Below are positions 62,062-64,000 of a stretch of 64,000 nt of DNA, one piece after another. Below the pieces are notes generated by a model that worked only from the letters and a program-made list of their open reading frames with translations, did no database searches and had not been told where the DNA came from. The translations under genes and the position numbers were made by a program. Numbering within the stretch: position 1 is the stretch's first letter; each line of letters starts with the position of its first letter. The stretch is from Lanius collurio. Taxonomy: Eukaryota; Chordata; Aves; Passeriformes; Laniidae. The stretch lies in NCBI GenBank assembly GCA_020086605.1, contig JACBWW010000018.1, forward strand, positions 9,940,206-10,004,205. Reading direction: 5' to 3'.

Positions 62062-64000
62062 CTGCAGGGAAAGGGAAAAAAAATACAATTAAAAAAAAAA
62101 AGCACTTTGAACAAAGGAAGCATGAAGGGATCACTCCTGTACAAAAGAGTACAAGTAGAGAAGCCAAACTCCAGCAGTCCAGCCATATGCTCACTGAAGC
62201 TACCATAGAGTGCACGCTGATTCATGGAGCTGCTCTACAGCATTGCCTCATTCTGCCTTAATTCATAATTTAGATTACCCTTAACATGAACATTACGCAG
62301 AATTTAAACAACTTATTTGCCTTTGTTTTCAACAAAACAAGTAAACAGAACTCAGAATAGCTAGTTAAACTAAACCTATTTAACAAAAGAATATGAAGTT
62401 AATCAGAACATTTGTTGTTTTTAGAAGCCTAACCTAAGTGTTTTTGCTCTACACTATTTAAAATGCAGCAACTGAAGCAGAAATCCATTGGCAGTACTAT
62501 CTTAATCTCCCCCATGGAAATATGTAGGTCTCTGTTCTAATATTAAGTTTAAAAAAAGTAACTTTAGCCCATTTGATATATTAGGTAGGTTAATATTGTA
62601 AAAATACATAGGAACAAAAGAAGTATCTTCATCTCAAGTTACTGGAATATGGTTAAGAATCATGATGGAAAAGACAGTAAGACACTAATCTAGGCTTTTT
62701 GAGTGTAATTTTTCTGTTTTGTTTTGGATCTGTTGTTACCTCCTCAATATTAAATTAGCTTCCAAAGTGGACAGCACATACTAAAACAACAATCAGTGGT
62801 GGGAGGGAGGAAGGGCATATGACACAAATGAGACCAGAGTTCTTTCAAATAAATCTCCTTCAGCCAATATTTCTCCACTAAATTAAGATATTTTACATGG
62901 CAGATTGCAGGCCAAGTTCAGACTCTTGTCAGTCTGTGCTGTTGATGATTACACTTGCCTTGGATATCCTCAACTCCAGCAGGAAACAAGGGCTGGTTGT
63001 AAAAGATGTGTTGTCAACAGAACTACTAGCTGTAAAATGTGTTTAAAAGCTCTGGCCTGTGGTGCTGATTAAAGTCATCTATGGATGCATCTGAATAGGA
63101 TTAAGAAGTTCATGTCCTGCTGGAGTCCTGAAGCAAGTATTTAAGCCTATCCCCATAACTGAAGAGTTACTGGTTCCAGAAAGCTCTCAGATACAAAAGC
63201 TCATTAGGATCTGCTGATAAGTTTACCTGCAGAAGAGTCAGGCATTGAATTTCAGTGAAGATACATTCCACAACTTTCATACACCAGGTTTTTATACTGA
63301 AGAGGAAGATAGTAAATACCAGCAGCACAAAAAACTCTTCTATGACTATTCTAACAGCAGAGTTGCCTACCTACAATTGTGATTACTTTTTATTATCTCG
63401 AACATGCGGTATAGTTAAGCTGCACTGTATTCTTACAGAGTCAAAGAGAAGATCAAATTGCTAGACAAAAATCTACTACTGAAACTTTTTGTTCATAAAT
63501 TTAGAACAAGCAAGGTGGCCCCTTTATAGTACAGGGGAGAAGAGGAAAAAAAAGAAAAAAAAAAAAAAAGAGAATAAAGTCTTTCACTCTATCAGTAATT
63601 GAAGCAGTTCTACTTTCTGATAAAGGCAGCTCCTGTGGGAACTGTCCTTGGGGGGAAAAAAGGGAGGTAGAGGGAAGAATGACATGATGGCAGAAGAGGC
63701 ATGAAAAGCAACAGTAGGATATTCCAGCTTTATAAACTATTTTTCATGTTAATCCTCATGTAAGATTTTAATGAAAATGACATGTTCAAGAGCAGGGCAG
63801 CTGACCCACAGGGAACTGTACAGGCCAGCTGATCAATTAAAAATATTGTTTCTAAAATGCAATTCATCATACTTGTGATGGAGAGCACACTAATTTTCCC
63901 TCTGAAACCTTTTCTATTTCTTTCACATCAAGTCTGTAAAGCTATAAAGACAAGGACAGGAAAAGCTGAACAGAGGTCCTTAAAGAAAATAGTTACAAAA
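62062..64000 (-). other. TRIP12: TRIP12 intron, upstream part of gene continues off the window
   Basis: I looked for the next upstream TRIP12 exon, expected to end with the residues EEYLR before LVIFWAL, and did not find it. This stretch is therefore treated as intron. It contains an A-rich tract at 63546-63569 and a possible CAG|GTAAAC donor near 63231 with no coding frame behind it. Confidence 0.7.

Noticed and set aside
63221..63300. Possible further TRIP12 exon ending at a CTGCAG|GTAAAC donor on the minus strand
   Set aside because: No frame is open up to the donor with TRIP12-like residues; the expected EEYLR end is absent.

Overview
The window is a piece of a vertebrate nuclear genome, almost certainly a bird. 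It is AT-rich, non-coding DNA with sparse spliced exons, a CpG-island promoter, and CR1-type LINE fragments whose minus strand encodes the end of a CR1 reverse transcriptase. Two protein-coding genes can be recognised, both on the minus strand. The first is DNER (first coding exon only, 42628-42870). The second is TRIP12 (the last four coding exons, 59495-62061). The order DNER then TRIP12, both transcribed leftward, is the same as I recall for human 2q36, so this is a conserved syntenic block. Here only about 16.6 kb separates the DNER start codon from the TRIP12 stop codon.

Layout. 1-42627: start of DNER intron 1, more than 42 kb. It has no convincing DNER exon 2 and contains a GC-rich insert flanked by a 9-bp direct repeat (2789-3633), a 16/18-bp GC-rich minisatellite (23629-24156) and an old CR1 fragment (about 37325-37705). 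42050-43920: CpG island with DNER exon 1, a strong CTCF-like motif, 17-bp and 6-bp tandem repeats, and a 329-base assembly gap whose two sides carry near-identical sequence. 43920-57480: intergenic. It holds a second small GC island ending in a plus-strand splice donor (44645), a 5'-truncated CR1 (47622-48384), and a plus-strand series of splice-like signals that ends in a 303-codon open exon with a polyadenylation signal just after the stop (55566-56485). 57480-59494: TRIP12 3' untranslated region, or TRIP12 UTR plus a separate spliced minus-strand transcript. 59495-64000: TRIP12 HECT-domain exons and introns.

DNER encodes a neuronal Notch-ligand-like EGF-repeat membrane protein. TRIP12 encodes a nuclear HECT ubiquitin ligase. 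They are neighbours by synteny and I know of no shared pathway. The two observations I rate highest are the possible unannotated plus-strand gene or lncRNA between them (55566-56485, with candidate upstream exons at 53650-53721 and near 44645) and the run of unusually good minus-strand splice signals downstream of the TRIP12 stop. Both are hypotheses that RNA-seq would settle. Most other long open frames (LTR-like insert, minisatellite, CpG island) are compositional artefacts.
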